NCBI GenBank assembly: GCA_964548535.1
Contig: CAZJRQ010000042.1
Location: 1 to 16,448, forward strand
Reading direction: 5' to 3'
Source of the DNA: CAZJRQ01 sp964548535
Lineage (GTDB): Bacteria > Bacillota > Clostridia > Oscillospirales > Ruminococcaceae
DNA: 16,448 nt
Below the pieces are notes generated by a model. That model worked only from the letters and a program-made list of their open reading frames with translations. It did not search any database and was not told the origin of the DNA. The position numbers were made by a program, and so were the translations under genes. This document shows, in pieces, positions 15,012-16,448 of this stretch (within the stretch, counting starts at the first letter, position 1; every line of letters starts with the position of its first letter).

Positions 15012-15965
15012 ATGGCTAAGAAGCAAAGGATGAAAAATGGATTGGACTCTCTTTTTGAGGACAATTTTCATGATATAATCGATGACGATGGCACTGAGGA
15101 AATTGGTGATGCTGGTGTTGTGAACGGTGGGATTGAGTCCTTGAGGATATCTTTGATTGAACCTAACCGCAATCAGCCTAGGTCTGATTTTGATGAGGAA
15201 AAGCTTAACGAACTTGCTGAAAACATTGGTCAGCACGGTGTTTTACAGCCGATTTTAGTTCGTCCCATTGGCAATGACGGGTATCAGATTGTTGCTGGTG
15301 AGCGCAGGTGGAGGGCTTCAAGAATTGCGGGACTTACTGAAATTCCGGCACTTGTAAGGGATCTTTCGGACGTTGAGGTTGCTCAGATTGCTTTGATTGA
15401 AAATCTTCAACGTGAGGATTTGAATCCGATTGAAGAGGCTTTGGCTTTCAAGCGTTTGGCTGACGAATTCGGTATGACGCAAGAGGAAATTTCAAAGATT
15501 GTCGGAAAATCGCGTGCTGGAGTTGCAAATTCTATGAGATTATTAAAGCTTATACCGACGGTTCAGGAGGCTTTGATTGACGGAGATATCACTGTTGGTC
15601 ACGCAAAAATTTTGGCTGGCGTTGAGAATGAAGTTGATCAAGATGTTTTTTGCATGGTTGCCAAGAGTGAGAAGTTTTCTGTAAGGCAATTTGAGAACTA
15701 CGTTAACAAGATCATGAATGTTAGGAGCGGAGACGGTGATGACCAGACTTCTAGCAAGGTGTCAAGCAAGAGGTCTAGCGCTGATTTATCTTTTGGTGAC
15801 AGTTTTAAGGCATATATTTTGCAATCGCAACAGGCTTTTCACTCGGAATACGGTGTCAATGCCAATGTTAAGGCAAAGCGTGACGGTACTATCAAGATGG
15901 AAGTTGCGTTTAGCAGTGACGAAGAATTCAAGGAATTCATGGCAAGAATCACCGACAAGTCCTAG
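15012..15965 (+). CDS. spo0J: Chromosome partitioning protein Spo0J (ParB)
   Basis: This 317-residue ParB CTPase has an N-terminal ParA-contact peptide MKNGLDSLF (7-15), a form of the usual GLGRGLDALF. An acidic linker follows, then RNQPR (53-57), GERRWRA (96-102), ENLQREDLNPIEEA (130-143), a helix-turn-helix (about 155-180, MTQEEISKIVGKSRAGVANS) and GHAKIL near 195. A C-terminal dimerisation domain ends the protein. It should load at parS, slide as a CTP-dependent clamp and recruit condensin near the origin. Four parS or near-parS sites lie in the window. The ATG has GGAGG 6 bases upstream. The serine/lysine-rich linker around 240-260 is ordinary. It is separated from soj by decayed genes but appears intact. 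Confidence 0.96.
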   Translation: MAKKQRMKNGLDSLFEDNFHDIIDDDGTEEIGDAGVVNGGIESLRISLIEPNRNQPRSDFDEEKLNELAENIGQHGVLQPILVRPIGNDGYQIVAGERRWRASRIAGLTEIPALVRDLSDVEVAQIALIENLQREDLNPIEEALAFKRLADEFGMTQEEISKIVGKSRAGVANSMRLLKLIPTVQEALIDGDITVGHAKILAGVENEVDQDVFCMVAKSEKFSVRQFENYVNKIMNVRSGDGDDQTSSKVSSKRSSADLSFGDSFKAYILQSQQAFHSEYGVNANVKAKRDGTIKMEVAFSSDEEFKEFMARITDKS

Positions 15966-15976
15966 CGCGTTCGGCG

Positions 15977-15994
15977 CCAGGGGCGTGCCCCTGG
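15977..15994. repeat. GC-rich perfect hairpin CCAGGGGC-GT-GCCCCTGG
   Basis: This 8-bp perfect inverted repeat begins 12 bases after the spo0J stop and is followed by ggacccctgccc. Its composition contrasts sharply with the AT-rich surroundings. No T-run follows, so it is not a standard terminator. Such words are common as REP-like intergenic hairpins. It leads straight into the window-end repeat family. Confidence 0.7.
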
Positions 15995-16000
15995 ACCCCT

Positions 16001-16448
16001 GCCCTCGCGGAAAATTTACTGGTGATTGTAACGTTATGCTGCTCGGGGTCCTGGCGCGGACGGCGCGATGCCCTCGCGGAAAGTTTACTGGTGATTGTAA
16101 CGTTATGCTGCTCGGGTTGGAATTTATGAAAACAATGAACTTAGTACACCACAAGGTTGTGACGCTGATTATGGTGTGAGCACCAATCACGAGTGAGGCA
16201 CGAACGAGGATGCGACTTTGCGCCGTCCGCGCTAGGACTGCTCGGGTTGGGGTTTATAAAAACAACGAACTTTACACACCACAAGGTTGTGACGCTGATT
16301 ATGGCGTGAGTACCAATCACGAGTGAGGTGCTAGCCCGCACGGGGCAATGCCCTCGCGGAAAGTTTACTGGTGATTGTAACGTTATGCTGCTCGGGTTGG
16401 AATTTATGAAAACAATGAACTTAGTACACCACAAGGTTGTGACGCTGA
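16001..16448 (+). repeat. Modular repeat family, right end, several copies
   Basis: Module A (gccctcgcgg ... cgttatgctgctcggg) occurs at 16001-16047, 16070-16117 and from 16350. Module B (caccacaaggttgtgacgct ... accaatcacgag) occurs near 16146, near 16277 and at the end. The linker gcgccgtccgcgctaggactg is at about 16221. Module gctagcccgcacggggca is at about 16330. The order of modules changes between copies. The same modules, reversed, make up the left end of the window. Open frames across this stretch on both strands are translated repeat, not genes. The window ends inside a copy. Confidence 0.87.

Noticed and set aside
15786..16434. Two long minus-strand frames and one plus-strand frame over the right-hand repeats
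   Set aside because: They are repetitive translations of the repeat modules, partly antisense to spo0J.
1..16448. CRISPR array, tRNA or rRNA genes
   Set aside because: The repeats lack regular short repeat-spacer structure, and I recognised no tRNA or rRNA sequence on either strand.

Overview
The window looks like a short-read scaffold from a low-GC Gram-positive bacterium of the class Clostridia. This rests on the TatD-associated radical SAM protein, the Noc/Soj/Spo0J trio, AGGAGG-type ribosome binding sites and AT-rich intergenic DNA. I cannot name a genus. Four 100-N blocks (3478-3577, 4407-4506, 11652-11751, 12769-12868) are scaffold gaps, and each lies inside a tandem duplication. Both ends of the window lie inside copies of one modular repeat family of about 200 bp.

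Left arm (about 540-10001, all genes on the minus strand). Reading outward from the middle, the genes are noc (ParB-like nucleoid occlusion protein, with its own terminator), mnmE, a truncated XRE regulator, mnmG and rsmG, which together make the usual origin-proximal tRNA/rRNA modification operon. A tandem repeat array follows, then a TatD-linked radical SAM gene, a second tandem array, hisC, a 46-aa single-span membrane protein ORF behind an operator-like inverted repeat, and rmuC with a strong terminator. Beyond the terminator is a hairpin-rich stretch and the left copies of the 200-bp repeat.

Centre (10002-10584). Transcription diverges here. The region carries two perfect 16-bp parS-type palindromes and the soj promoter. 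Sampled GC skew is C-rich on the plus strand to the left and G-rich to the right, as expected near a replication origin. I see no DnaA-box cluster and no dnaA, so this is origin-proximal rather than a demonstrated oriC.

Right arm (10585-16448, plus strand). soj (parA) and spo0J (parB) are both intact but are about 3.66 kb apart. The interval is a graveyard: a 218-bp tandem array that takes in the soj stop codon, a frameshifted ytqB-like methyltransferase whose 3' end is duplicated three times, a frameshifted DUF6688-like membrane protein, decayed small ORFs and one intact 111-aa orphan ORF. More parS sites, perfect, one-mismatch and degenerate, are scattered through it. spo0J has its own promoter. 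Downstream lie a GC-rich hairpin and the right-hand copies of the repeat family.

Together, Soj, Spo0J and the parS sites would form the chromosome segregation system, with Noc as the related nucleoid occlusion factor. MnmE and MnmG modify wobble uridine in tRNA, and RsmG methylates 16S rRNA. The most interesting features are the split par locus with parS sites in decaying DNA, the recurrent tandem duplications at gene borders, the uncharacterised repeat family, and a possible structured RNA or transposon end at 337-477.
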